Shown: in pieces, positions 6,648-14,552 of the stretch
Numbering within the stretch: the stretch's first letter is position 1
Layout of the letters: each line of letters begins with the position of its first letter
Assembly: GCA_003695205.1 (NCBI GenBank)
Contig: RFIO01000155.1
Coordinates: 1 to 21,431 of the forward strand
Direction of reading: 5' to 3'
DNA length: 21,431 nucleotides
Origin: Deltaproteobacteria bacterium
GTDB taxonomy: Bacteria > Desulfobacterota > Desulfuromonadia > Desulfuromonadales > Geothermobacteraceae
Made by a program: the position numbers and the translations under genes
The notes under the pieces: generated by a model
What the model was told of the DNA's origin: nothing
The model's database searches: none
What the model saw: the letters and a program-made list of their open reading frames with translations, nothing else

Positions 6648-9355
6648 TGTCAAAAATCAGGGTTTATGAACTGGCTGCGAAGCTCGGACTCGACAACAAG
6701 GAGCTGCTTGCCCGGCTGAAAAAAGCCGGCATCGAGGCCAAAACTCACATGAGCGCCCTCGAAGAGGATGACGTCAAGCGGCTCGAGGCCGGGGAGCAGG
6801 CCGAGGAGAAGCCGGCCGCTGAAATCGAGGAGCGCAGGATTTCTTCGGGAATCATCCGTCGGCGGCGCAAGGAAAAAGCTCCCGAGCCTGAGGCAGTGGC
6901 CGAGCCGGAACAGCCGAAGGTGGAGAAGGCGGCCGAGCCGGTTGAGGAAAAGGCCGCCACCGAACCGGCAGTTGAAGCCGAGCCCGTTTCCGAGCCTGAG
7001 AAGGTGGAGGAGCCGGCCCCCGTGGTCAAGGAGCCCTCAGAGGCTCCAGCGGTCGAAGAAACCCCGGAACCGGCTGCCGAAGCCGTCGCCGAGCCCGCCC
7101 CCCCTGCAGCGGAGCCGGCTGTCGAGGCAGAGGCCGCAAAGGCCGAACCCCAGGTAGAGGAACCTGCCCCTGAAACTGCAAAAGCCAAAGTTGCTGCCGA
7201 TGAGCCGAAAAAGGCGACGGCCAACCGGGCCAAGATTCTCGGGCGGGTCGAGCTTCCGCAGACCCAGGCTCCCCAGACCCCCCGACAGCGCCCGGCAGGC
7301 CAGGGCCGTCCTGGCCGCCCTCAGGGCCAGCAGCGTCCCGGCCGGCAGGTGGTTGCGCCCATGCCCGCACCCGCGCCGGGCCCTGCCGACCTTGCCGGCA
7401 AGGACAGCCGCAAGAAGAAGAAGAAGGGCAAAGGAACAGGCCCCGAGGACCGGCGAGGCGACCGGCGCAGCCGCAGGTCGCGCATGGAGGTCTTCGAGCC
7501 TGAACGCGGCGATCGCTATCGCAAGGTCAAGAAGGCTTCCAAGCAACAGAAAAAGACGGAAATTACCGTCTCGAAAGCGATCAAGCGCAAGATTCGCATC
7601 TCCGATTCCATTACGGTGGGTGAGCTGGCCAAACGTATGGGCGTCAAGGCCAACGATTTGATCCGCGAACTGATGGGCATGGGCCACATGGTGACCATCA
7701 ATCATCCCCTCGATTTTGAGACGGCCGAAATCCTCGCCTCCGAGTTCAACTACGAGGTTGAAAACGTCGGATTTGATGAGGAGGCCATTCTTCAGGTTGA
7801 GGAAACCGGTGAAAAGATCGAGGACAAGCCTGAGGACCTGCAGGAACGCCCGCCTGTTGTGACCATCATGGGCCACGTCGACCACGGCAAGACCAGTCTT
7901 CTCGATGCCATCAGGGCCACCAACGTGATCGCGGGCGAGGCCGGCGGCATTACCCAGCACATCGGCGCCTACGATGTTGAGCTGGACGGCCGCAAGATCG
8001 CCTTTCTTGACACCCCGGGGCACGAAGCCTTCACGGCCATGCGCGCCCGAGGGACCAAGGTGACCGATATTGTTATCCTGGTGGTTGCCGCCGATGACGG
8101 CGTCATGCCGCAGACCAAGGAAGCGATCAACCATGCCAAGGCGGCCGGCGTACCCATTGTCGTCGCGGTCAACAAGATCGACAAGCCGGACGCCAACCCC
8201 GAACGTGTCAAGCAGGAACTGACCGAGTTTGAACTTGTTCCGGAGGAATGGGGTGGTGACACCATCTTTGTTGAGGTGTCGGCCAAGGAAAAGACCAATA
8301 TAGACGGCCTGCTTGAGATGATCCTGCTGCAGTCCGAAGTTCTGGAACTCAAGGCAAACCCGAACAAGCGCGCATCCGGAGCCGTTGTTGAGGCCCGGCT
8401 TGATCGTGGCCGCGGCCCGGTCGCCACCGTACTTGTCCAGGAAGGTACCCTGAAGATCGGCGACCCGATCGTGACCGGCCTGCACTGGGGCCGGGTACGT
8501 ACCATGACCAACGACCGGGGCGAGCAGCTCAAGGAGGCCGGTCCCTCGACCCCCGTCGAGATCACCGGTCTGGCCGGTGTTCCTGACGCTGGCGACACCT
8601 TCCATGCCGTCAAGGACGAGAAGGCCGCCAAGGAAGTCGCCCAGCATCGTGCCCAGAAGGTGAGGGAAGCTGAGCTGGCCAAGAGCAGCAAAATCTCCCT
8701 GGAACAGCTCTACGCCAAGATCCAGGAGGGGGATGTTCGCGAACTCAAGGTCATTATCAAGGCCGACGTGCAGGGCTCGGTCGAGGCAGTCAAGGATTCC
8801 CTGGTCAAGCTGTCGAACGACCAGTGCCGCCTTGTTGTCATCCACACGGCCGTCGGTGGAATCAGTGAAAGCGACATCACCCTCGCTTCGGCCTCCGATG
8901 CCATCGTCCTCGGTTTCAATGTTCGTCCCGAGCCCAAGGCGGCGCAGCTTGCCGAGCTCGAAGGCGTCGACATCAGGCTCTACAACATCATCTACGATGC
9001 TGTCGCCGACGTTAAAAGCGCGATGGAGGGACTGTTGGCCCCGACCCTCAAGGAGGTCGAACTTGGCCGGGTCGAAGTGCGCGAAACTTTCCACATTTCC
9101 AAGGTTGGAACCATCGCCGGCTGTTATGTTCTTGATGGCAAGATCACCCGCAACGCCAAGGTTCGCCTTGTGCGGGACAGTGTCGTCGTCTATGAGGGAA
9201 GCCTCAACAGCCTCAAGCGCTTCAAGGACGACGCCAGGGAGGTCATGGCCGGCTACGAGTGCGGTGTCGGGCTGGAAAACTACAACGACATCAAGGTCGG
9301 CGACATTATCGAAGCCTACGAGATCGAGGAGGTCAGGACCACCCTCGACAGCTGA
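6647..9355 (+). CDS. infB: Translation initiation factor IF-2
   Basis: IF-2 is the GTPase that places initiator tRNA on the 30S subunit and promotes subunit joining. The protein has 902 residues. It starts with the IF-2 N-terminal domain (K-I-R-V-Y-E-L-A-A-K-L-G) and continues with a Glu/Pro/Ala-rich linker (roughly residues 55-190) and a basic stretch with K-K-K-K-K-G-K and D-R-R-G-D-R-R-S-R-R. A second IF2_N motif (S-D-S-I-T-V-G-E-L-A-K-R-M) follows. GTPase motifs are G-H-V-D-H-G-K-T (409-416), D-T-P-G-H-E-A-F (455-462) and N-K-I-D (509-512), then S-A-K. The C-terminal beta-barrel and IF2 domains follow. ATG at 6647 is preferred over TTG at 6644; AGGGGAC lies upstream. The long acidic/proline linker is normal for the factor. 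Confidence 0.97.
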   Translation: MSKIRVYELAAKLGLDNKELLARLKKAGIEAKTHMSALEEDDVKRLEAGEQAEEKPAAEIEERRISSGIIRRRRKEKAPEPEAVAEPEQPKVEKAAEPVEEKAATEPAVEAEPVSEPEKVEEPAPVVKEPSEAPAVEETPEPAAEAVAEPAPPAAEPAVEAEAAKAEPQVEEPAPETAKAKVAADEPKKATANRAKILGRVELPQTQAPQTPRQRPAGQGRPGRPQGQQRPGRQVVAPMPAPAPGPADLAGKDSRKKKKKGKGTGPEDRRGDRRSRRSRMEVFEPERGDRYRKVKKASKQQKKTEITVSKAIKRKIRISDSITVGELAKRMGVKANDLIRELMGMGHMVTINHPLDFETAEILASEFNYEVENVGFDEEAILQVEETGEKIEDKPEDLQERPPVVTIMGHVDHGKTSLLDAIRATNVIAGEAGGITQHIGAYDVELDGRKIAFLDTPGHEAFTAMRARGTKVTDIVILVVAADDGVMPQTKEAINHAKAAGVPIVVAVNKIDKPDANPERVKQELTEFELVPEEWGGDTIFVEVSAKEKTNIDGLLEMILLQSEVLELKANPNKRASGAVVEARLDRGRGPVATVLVQEGTLKIGDPIVTGLHWGRVRTMTNDRGEQLKEAGPSTPVEITGLAGVPDAGDTFHAVKDEKAAKEVAQHRAQKVREAELAKSSKISLEQLYAKIQEGDVRELKVIIKADVQGSVEAVKDSLVKLSNDQCRLVVIHTAVGGISESDITLASASDAIVLGFNVRPEPKAAQLAELEGVDIRLYNIIYDAVADVKSAMEGLLAPTLKEVELGRVEVRETFHISKVGTIAGCYVLDGKITRNAKVRLVRDSVVVYEGSLNSLKRFKDDAREVMAGYECGVGLENYNDIKVGDIIEAYEIEEVRTTLDS

Positions 9356-9357
9356 AG

Positions 9358-9663
9358 ATGTATGTCGGTATCATGAAGCTTGAGCTGAACCTTCACGGAG
9401 TGTCCAGCCTCAAGGCCAAACGCAGCGTGGTGCGCAGCCTGCTCGGCAGGCTGCGCAATCGTTTCCCGGTCAGTGGCGCTGAAGTCTCCCTGCAGGACAG
9501 CTGGCAGCGAACCTGTCTCGGCTTTTCCATGGTCGCATGTGACCGCTCCGACATCGATTCGGTTTTTCGCCGAATTGAAGACGCCATCGAGATGAGTGGG
9601 CTGGCCGAACCGGGTCTTCGCGAGGTCGATATCTTCCCCTTCCAGACAGGACACCTGAATTGA
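9358..9663 (+). CDS. ylxP: DUF503 / YlxP-like protein
   Basis: The 101-residue protein has the DUF503 pattern: M-Y-V-G-I-M-K-L-E-L-N-L start, S-S-L-K-A-K-R-S-V-V-R-S-L-L-G-R-L-R-N-R-F, then V-S-G-A-E-V and a C-terminal beta strand. In many bacteria it is encoded between infB and rbfA, as here. A function in ribosome assembly or translation is suspected from this conserved context and not established. The ATG at 9358 follows the infB stop by two bases. The frame is open upstream inside infB, but that part encodes no family sequence. The stop overlaps the TTG start of rbfA. Confidence 0.92.
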   Translation: MYVGIMKLELNLHGVSSLKAKRSVVRSLLGRLRNRFPVSGAEVSLQDSWQRTCLGFSMVACDRSDIDSVFRRIEDAIEMSGLAEPGLREVDIFPFQTGHLN

Positions 9664-10028
9664 CATACCAACGTTCACAAAGAGTCGCGGAACTGCTGCA
9701 CCAGGAAATCAGCCGAATGGTGCAGTTCGAACTCAAGGACCCGCGCCTCGGTTTCGTTACCATCACCGGCGTCGACGTCACCGCCGACGTCCAGTTCGCG
9801 CGCATCTACTACACCGTTGTCGGGGATGACGAGGCGCGCAGGAACTCCACCAGGGCCCTTGAAAAGTCGATTGGTTTCATTCGTCGCCAGCTGGGGCGCC
9901 GGCTGCACATGCGGACAATTCCGGAAATAGCCTTCAAATACGATGAATCCCTCGATCGGGGCAATCGTATTGAGGAACTGCTGCGCTCCCTGCACGAGGA
10001 AGAGGCCGATGATCAAGGCCATCGTTGA
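9660..10028 (+). CDS. rbfA: 30S ribosome-binding factor RbfA
   Basis: RbfA is a small KH-type protein needed for 16S 5'-end maturation and cold adaptation. The 122-residue product shows R-S-Q-R-V-A-E-L-L-H-Q-E-I-S, K-D-P-R-L-G-F-V-T-I-T-G-V-D-V-T (core KH segment), A-R-I-Y-Y-T-V, and R-R-Q-L-G-R-R-L-H-M-R-T-I-P followed by D-R-G-N-R-I-E-E-L-L, all standard for the family. The start is TTG at 9660, overlapping the DUF503 stop (TTGA); no ATG lies before the conserved region. It overlaps nrnA by 20 bases. Confidence 0.95.
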   Translation: MTYQRSQRVAELLHQEISRMVQFELKDPRLGFVTITGVDVTADVQFARIYYTVVGDDEARRNSTRALEKSIGFIRRQLGRRLHMRTIPEIAFKYDESLDRGNRIEELLRSLHEEEADDQGHR

Positions 10029-10965
10029 ACTGATCCGCGACTGCGACAGTTTTCTGGTCGCGGCCCACGGCAAGCCTGACGGAGATGCTCTGGCCGCGAC
10101 CCTGGCTCTGGCCAATGCCCTTCGACGCATGGGCAAGCAGGTTGTCCCCTACAACCAGGACCCGGTGCCGCAGGATCTAGGTTTTCTTCCCGGCTGTAAC
10201 GCTGTCGTCAGTCAGCTCGCTTCCACTCAGCGGTTCGATGTCGGTTTCATTCTTGATGCCGGCAGTCTTGACAGGGCCGGATCCCACCTCGCCAAACACT
10301 GTGACCAGCTGGTCAATATCGACCACCATCCTTATTCCGAGATCGAAGGTGCCCTGAATTACGTCGACACCGGCGCCAGTGCCACCGGTATCATGATCTG
10401 GCGCATTCTTGACGGGATGGGGTTCGATTTCGACCTTGAGGTGGCGACCTGCATCTATACGGCCGTGCTGGCCGATACCGGCTCCTTCCGGTATTCCAAT
10501 GCCGATCGCGAGGCCTTCGAAGTCGCCGGGCGCATGGTGGAAATGGGTGTTGATCCCTGGGAAATCTCCTCGCGCCTTTACGAGAGCCAGCCGGAAGAAC
10601 GCCTGCATCTGCTCGGAATGGCCCTGGGCACCCTAGAGGTTTCGGCCTGTGGCCGGTTCGCCTCGATCGTGGTAACCGAGGACATGTACCGGATGACCGG
10701 AGCCAACGCCGAGCATACCGACCGGTTCATCAACTACCCCCGTTCGATCGAAGGGGTCGAGGTTGCCATCTTTTATCGGCAGGTGGGCAGGAGAGAATAC
10801 AAGGTCGGATTCCGTTCCGCCGGTCGCGTCGACGTTGGCGAGCTGGCGCGTCGCCTCGGTGGTGGCGGCCATCACAACGCCTCGGGTGCTCTGGCCGAAG
10901 GGACCATCGAACTGGTCAAGGCGCGGGTATCGGACATGATTGAAAGGGCATTGGCGGACGCCTGA
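10009..10965 (+). CDS. nrnA: DHH/DHHA1 phosphoesterase, NrnA-type nanoRNase / pAp phosphatase
   Basis: NrnA enzymes degrade short oligoribonucleotides and dephosphorylate 3'-phosphoadenosine-5'-phosphate, finishing RNA decay in bacteria lacking Orn. The 318-residue protein has the metal-binding motifs H20-G-K-P-D24-G-D26, D83 in I-L-D-A-G-S and D105-H106-H107, then A-D-T-G-S-F-R-Y. The DHHA1 substrate motif G-G-G-G-H-H-N-A-S-G is at about 284-293. The ATG at 10009 lies inside rbfA behind GAGGAAGAGG; an in-frame ATG further upstream would overlap rbfA more and lacks family sequence. Its place between rbfA and truB is the common arrangement. Confidence 0.92.
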   Translation: MIKAIVELIRDCDSFLVAAHGKPDGDALAATLALANALRRMGKQVVPYNQDPVPQDLGFLPGCNAVVSQLASTQRFDVGFILDAGSLDRAGSHLAKHCDQLVNIDHHPYSEIEGALNYVDTGASATGIMIWRILDGMGFDFDLEVATCIYTAVLADTGSFRYSNADREAFEVAGRMVEMGVDPWEISSRLYESQPEERLHLLGMALGTLEVSACGRFASIVVTEDMYRMTGANAEHTDRFINYPRSIEGVEVAIFYRQVGRREYKVGFRSAGRVDVGELARRLGGGGHHNASGALAEGTIELVKARVSDMIERALADA

Positions 10966-10966
10966 C

Positions 10967-11863
10967 ATGGATGGCCTGGTCCTGATCGACAAGCCGGTGG
11001 ATGCCAGCTCCTTTGATGTGGTCCGCCAGGTGCGCCGACTGGCCGGAACCCGGAAGGTCGGGCACGGTGGCACCCTGGATCCGTTCGCGTCCGGGCTTCT
11101 GCCCGTGGCGCTGGGCAGTGCCACGCGCCTGCTGGAATATCTGCTCGGTGCCGACAAGACCTACCTGGCAACCATGCGGCTGGGGCAGGAAACAGACACC
11201 CAGGACAGGACGGGGCAGATCGTTGCCCGGCACGATGTGCCGGCCGGGGCCGCGGATCGTCTGCCCGAGATTTTACGGCAGTTCACCGGCAGTATCGAAC
11301 AGGTTCCGCCGATGTTTTCGGCGCTCAAGAAAGATGGCGTTCCCCTGTATCGCCTGGCCCGTCGCGGTGAAGACGTTGACCGGAGGCCGCGCCGTATCCG
11401 GATTGAACGCCTTGAATTGCTGGAAATCAACGGCCTTGACGCCTGTTTTGAGGTAACCTGTTCCAAGGGAACCTACGTTCGGACTCTGGCACACGACATC
11501 GGCCGGGCTCTCGGCTGCGGCGCGCACCTGACAGCCCTGCGGCGCACGGCCACAGGCAGTTTTCGGGTCGAAGACGCCGTCAGATTCGAGGCGCTGGTTG
11601 ACGGTGGGCGAACCGCACTTGAAGCGCGTCTCCTGTCCCCGCTGGATGCGATGAGTGGCTACAGGCAGATCGAGCTCAGCGGCACTGAGGCCCGCCTGGT
11701 GGTGAACGGACAGCTGCCCAATGCACTGGCCGAACGGCTGACCGCTGAGAAGGTAGCCGGGCCGATTTGCCTGGTCGCCGGCCAGCGCCTTCTTGCCGTT
11801 GCCGACTGCAGGCGCAAAACCCCGAAAAACTGGGGTCTGGAGAAGGTTTTCAACACTCCCTGA
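10967..11863 (+). CDS. truB: tRNA pseudouridine-55 synthase TruB
   Basis: TruB converts U55 in the T-loop of tRNAs to pseudouridine and acts as a tRNA chaperone. The 298-residue protein begins M-D-G-L-V-L-I-D-K-P and carries K-V-G-H-G-G-T-L-D-P-F-A-S-G with catalytic D38. It also has K-T-Y-L-A-T-M-R-L-G-Q-E-T-D-T-Q-D, Q-V-P-P-M-F-S-A-L-K, and C-S-K-G-T-Y-V-R-T-L-A-H-D-I-G, then a C-terminal PUA-like domain. The start at 10967 is one base after the nrnA stop; a frame extension to 10940 inside nrnA is not favoured. The gene is followed by a 100-base gap before rpsO. Confidence 0.95.
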   Translation: MDGLVLIDKPVDASSFDVVRQVRRLAGTRKVGHGGTLDPFASGLLPVALGSATRLLEYLLGADKTYLATMRLGQETDTQDRTGQIVARHDVPAGAADRLPEILRQFTGSIEQVPPMFSALKKDGVPLYRLARRGEDVDRRPRRIRIERLELLEINGLDACFEVTCSKGTYVRTLAHDIGRALGCGAHLTALRRTATGSFRVEDAVRFEALVDGGRTALEARLLSPLDAMSGYRQIELSGTEARLVVNGQLPNALAERLTAEKVAGPICLVAGQRLLAVADCRRKTPKNWGLEKVFNTP

Positions 11864-11867
11864 GCGC

Positions 11868-11896
11868 TTTACAGCACAGGGGTTTTGTGATAAAAG
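11868..11896 (+). promoter_or_regulatory. Candidate promoter for rpsO-pnp
   Basis: TTTACA (11868-11873), 17 bases, TAAAAG (11891-11896), with TGA directly before the -10 (extended -10 form). It lies just after truB and about 68 bases before the rpsO start. A five-pair hairpin ACCGC/GCGGT follows in the leader. rpsO commonly has its own promoter in bacteria, which supports the idea, but the -10 is only a 4/6 match. Confidence 0.42.
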
Positions 11897-11963
11897 TCCC
11901 GATGTTTCACCGCCCTGGCGCGGTTGCAAACGAAAAAAACACATTCCACAAGGAGGTGGCAAG

Positions 11964-12230
11964 GTGCTCGCCACGGAACAGAAACAGAACATTATCGCCA
12001 AGTTTCAGAAGCACGAAGGAGATACGGGTTCTCCTGAAGTGCAGATCGCGCTGCTGACAGAGCGCATCAACTACCTGACCGATCACTTCCGGACCCACAA
12101 GAAGGATCACCACAGCCGGCGCGGCCTGCTCAAGATCGTCGGCCAGCGTCGTCGTCTGCTCGATTACCTCAAGAGCAAGGACGTCGAACGCTACCGCGCC
12201 ATCATCAAGGAACTCGGTATCCGCCGTTAA
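11964..12230 (+). CDS. rpsO: 30S ribosomal protein S15
   Basis: S15 binds the 16S central-domain three-way junction early in 30S assembly. The 88-residue product has H-E-G-D-T-G-S-P-E-V-Q-I-A-L-L-T-E-R-I, L-T-D-H-F-R-T-H-K-K-D-H-H-S-R-R-G-L, and R-R-R-L-L-D-Y-L-K-S, all classical S15 sequence. The start is GTG at 11964, preceded by a perfect AGGAGGT at 11951-11957; upstream in-frame codons overlap truB and encode no S15 sequence. pnp follows after a 210-base structured leader. S15 often represses its own translation through its leader, but no clear 16S mimic was identified here. Confidence 0.97.
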   Translation: MLATEQKQNIIAKFQKHEGDTGSPEVQIALLTERINYLTDHFRTHKKDHHSRRGLLKIVGQRRRLLDYLKSKDVERYRAIIKELGIRR

Positions 12231-12402
12231 GGATCCGCAGGTTCTTCGCCCGGACGCTTGCGTCGTTTCCGAGGTTGCGCAGGGCGAGGGAGGTTGTCCT
12301 AAGAGAGGGTTCCGTGCCGATGTGACGGTACGGATTCTGTCTCAGGCCATCCTCCTTCAAGCCAGCCTGACACGGTTCCGGGGTCGAAGAACCTGCCGGT
12401 CC
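12231..12402 (+). promoter_or_regulatory. Structured rpsO-pnp intergenic leader with long-range closing helix
   Basis: GCAGGTTCTTCG at 12237-12248 is the exact reverse complement of CGAAGAACCTGC at 12385-12396. The helix extends outward by five more pairs (12231-12235 with 12398-12402) after one mismatch and inward by CCGG/CCGG (12250-12253 with 12378-12381). Inside lie a GACG-CTTG-CGTC mini-hairpin (12253-12264) and a strong eight-pair hairpin at 12312-12333. There is no open gene in this 210-base gap. In E. coli the pnp leader is cut by RNase III and controlled by PNPase; this double-stranded leader could do the same, which is inference. Confidence 0.7.
12312..12333 (+). other. Hairpin inside the pnp leader
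   Basis: CCGTGCCG at 12312-12319 pairs with CGGTACGG at 12326-12333 (one G-T pair) around the loop ATGTGA. No T-run follows, so it is not an intrinsic terminator. It is the apical element of the pnp leader structure. Confidence 0.7.
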
Positions 12403-12440
12403 AGGTGTATGCCCACACACAAGGTTTGAGGAGGATTCCC

Positions 12441-14540
12441 ATGGCCTATCACAAGGTAGAAATCGACTTCAACGGCCAGCCGTTCGTTATTGAAACGGGC
12501 AAAATGGCCCGTCAGGCTGACGGCGCCGTCGTTGTCACCTACGGAGGTACCAAGGTGCTTTGCACCGCGGTCTCCGCCAGAAAGATGAGGGAAGGGCAGG
12601 ACTTCTTCCCGCTCACCGTCAATTACCAGGAAAAATTCTACGCCGCCGGCAAGATTCCCGGTTCGTTCTTCCGCCGCGAGCGCGGTGCCACCGAACGTGA
12701 AACCCTGATCTGCCGCCTGATCGACCGGCCCATGCGGCCGCTCTTCCCCAAAGGCTACCTGTTCGAGACCCAGATCATGCCGACCGTCATTTCGGCTGAC
12801 CTGGTCAACGACCCCGACACACTTGCCATGGTCGGCGCTTCGGCCGCCGTGGTGGTATCTGACATCCCCTTTGACGGTCCCATCGCCGCCGTGCGGGTCG
12901 GTCGGATCAACGGCCAGCTGGTTGCCAATCCGACCAACGAACAGCGGCAGGAGAGTGACATGGAGATCGTCGTCTCCGGCAGTCGCGATGCCGTCATGAT
13001 GGTTGAGGGCGAGGCGGACCTGGTCAGTGAAGACGATATGCTTGAGGCCATCTTCTTTGGCCACCAGGCGCTGCAGCCGCTGATCGACCTGCAGGAGGAG
13101 CTTCACAAGCTGGCCGGCAAGCAGAAGCGCGAATTCCAGGTCCCCGAGGTCGATCCCGAGCTTGAAGCCAGGGTGATCGGGCTGGCAGAAGGGCCGATGG
13201 GCGAGGCGGTGCGCATCCGTACCAAGCAGGAGCGCTACGCCGCCATCGACCAGGTGAAGACCGATGTTCTGGAACAGCTGGGCGAAGAATACGCCGACCG
13301 CGCCGACGAAGTCGCTGCCATTCTTGGGTCCCTGTCCAAGAAGCTGGTGCGCCGGATGATCATCGATGAGAAGGTTCGCATCGACGGCCGCGACTCGAAG
13401 ACCGTGCGCCCCATCAGCTGCGAAGTCGGTGTCCTGCCCAACGCTCACGGAAGTGCCCTGTTTACCCGCGGCGAGACCCAGGCCCTGGTGGCCCTGGCTC
13501 TTGGTACCTCCATGGATGAACAGCGCCTCGACAATATTCAGGGCATGGAGTTCAAGAAGTTCCTGCTGCACTACAACTTCCCGCCGTTCTGTGTTGGTGA
13601 GACCAGCATGCGGCTCTTCCCCGGCCGGCGCGAAATCGGGCATGGCTTCCTGGCCGAGCGTTCGGTCGCCAGCATCCTGCCCAGCCATGAAGACTTCAGC
13701 TACACCATTCGCCTGGTGTCCGACATCCTGGAGTCGAACGGCTCTTCGTCCATGGCGAGTGTCTGCGGGTCTTCGCTGGCGCTGATGGATGGAGGTGTCC
13801 CGGTCAAGGATGCCGTGGCCGGTATCGCCATGGGCCTGATCAAGGAAGGTGACGACATCGCCGTTCTTTCCGACATCCTTGGTGACGAGGACCACCTCGG
13901 AGACATGGACTTCAAGGTGACCGGTACCGCCAACGGTGTTGCCGCCCTGCAGATGGATATCAAGATCTCGGGGGTCGACAAGGCGATCATGAAACAGGCC
14001 CTCGAACAGGCCCGCGAAGGCCGCATCCACATCCTGGGCGAGATGGCCAAGGCCATCGACAAGCCGCGTCCGGAGCTGTCGCCCAATGCGCCGCGCATCA
14101 CCGTGGTCCAGGTCAAGTCCGACCAGGTGCGCACCATCATCGGCCCCGGCGGCAAGACGATCCGCGGCATTATCGACGCCACAGGCTGCCAGATCGATAT
14201 CGACGACAGCGGCCGGGTCAATATTTTTGCCACCGACGAGGAGTCGGCCAAGGCGGCCGTGAAGATGGTCAAGGATCTTACTGCCGAACCCGAGGTCGGC
14301 ATGATCTACAAGGGCACGGTCAAGCGCATTATGGAGTTCGGCGCATTTGTCGAGATACTGCCCGGGACCGATGGCCTCGTCCATATTTCGGAACTGGCCA
14401 ACGAACGTGTCCGTGCCGTGACCGACGTGCTCAAGGAAGGGGACGAGGTCCTGGTCAAGTGTATCGGCATCGACAAGCAGGGCAAGATCAAGCTTTCGCG
14501 CAAAGAGGCCCTGGGCAAGTCCGCTCCTCAAGACGCCTGA
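12441..14540 (+). CDS. pnp: Polyribonucleotide nucleotidyltransferase (PNPase)
   Basis: PNPase is the phosphorolytic 3'-5' exoribonuclease of the RNA degradosome. The 699-residue chain has two RNase PH domains separated by an all-helical linker: G-K-M-A-R-Q-A-D-G-A-V-V-V near the N-terminus, and L-F-P-G-R-R-E-I-G-H-G and S-S-S-M-A-S-V-C-G in the second, catalytic repeat. A KH domain (T-I-I-G-P-G-G-K-T-I-R-G-I-I) and a C-terminal S1 domain (Y-K-G-T-V-K-R-I-M-E-F-G-A-F-V) follow. ATG at 12441 is preceded by GAGGAGG; the frame upstream to 12405 lies in the structured leader and is not used. The length matches the family (~700). Confidence 0.97.
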   Translation: MAYHKVEIDFNGQPFVIETGKMARQADGAVVVTYGGTKVLCTAVSARKMREGQDFFPLTVNYQEKFYAAGKIPGSFFRRERGATERETLICRLIDRPMRPLFPKGYLFETQIMPTVISADLVNDPDTLAMVGASAAVVVSDIPFDGPIAAVRVGRINGQLVANPTNEQRQESDMEIVVSGSRDAVMMVEGEADLVSEDDMLEAIFFGHQALQPLIDLQEELHKLAGKQKREFQVPEVDPELEARVIGLAEGPMGEAVRIRTKQERYAAIDQVKTDVLEQLGEEYADRADEVAAILGSLSKKLVRRMIIDEKVRIDGRDSKTVRPISCEVGVLPNAHGSALFTRGETQALVALALGTSMDEQRLDNIQGMEFKKFLLHYNFPPFCVGETSMRLFPGRREIGHGFLAERSVASILPSHEDFSYTIRLVSDILESNGSSSMASVCGSSLALMDGGVPVKDAVAGIAMGLIKEGDDIAVLSDILGDEDHLGDMDFKVTGTANGVAALQMDIKISGVDKAIMKQALEQAREGRIHILGEMAKAIDKPRPELSPNAPRITVVQVKSDQVRTIIGPGGKTIRGIIDATGCQIDIDDSGRVNIFATDEESAKAAVKMVKDLTAEPEVGMIYKGTVKRIMEFGAFVEILPGTDGLVHISELANERVRAVTDVLKEGDEVLVKCIGIDKQGKIKLSRKEALGKSAPQDA

Positions 14541-14552
14541 CCGTAACGACCC

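Noticed and set aside
6800..7220. Repetitive Glu/Pro/Ala coding stretch in infB as a possible inserted repeat
   Set aside because: Low-complexity linkers of this composition are normal in bacterial IF-2 N-terminal regions.
7037..9094. A 685-codon open frame on the minus strand
   Set aside because: It is antisense to infB, whose GTPase motifs prove the coding strand; the shadow has no domain signature.
11897..11963. S15-binding autoregulatory structure in the rpsO leader
   Set aside because: Only a five-pair hairpin is visible; no convincing mimic of the 16S S15 site or pseudoknot could be drawn by eye.
12357..14531. A 724-codon open frame on the minus strand
   Set aside because: It lies exactly antisense to pnp, whose frame encodes all PNPase motifs. 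The antisense translation is His/Asp/Gly-rich with no family resemblance, as expected from the GC bias of the real gene.
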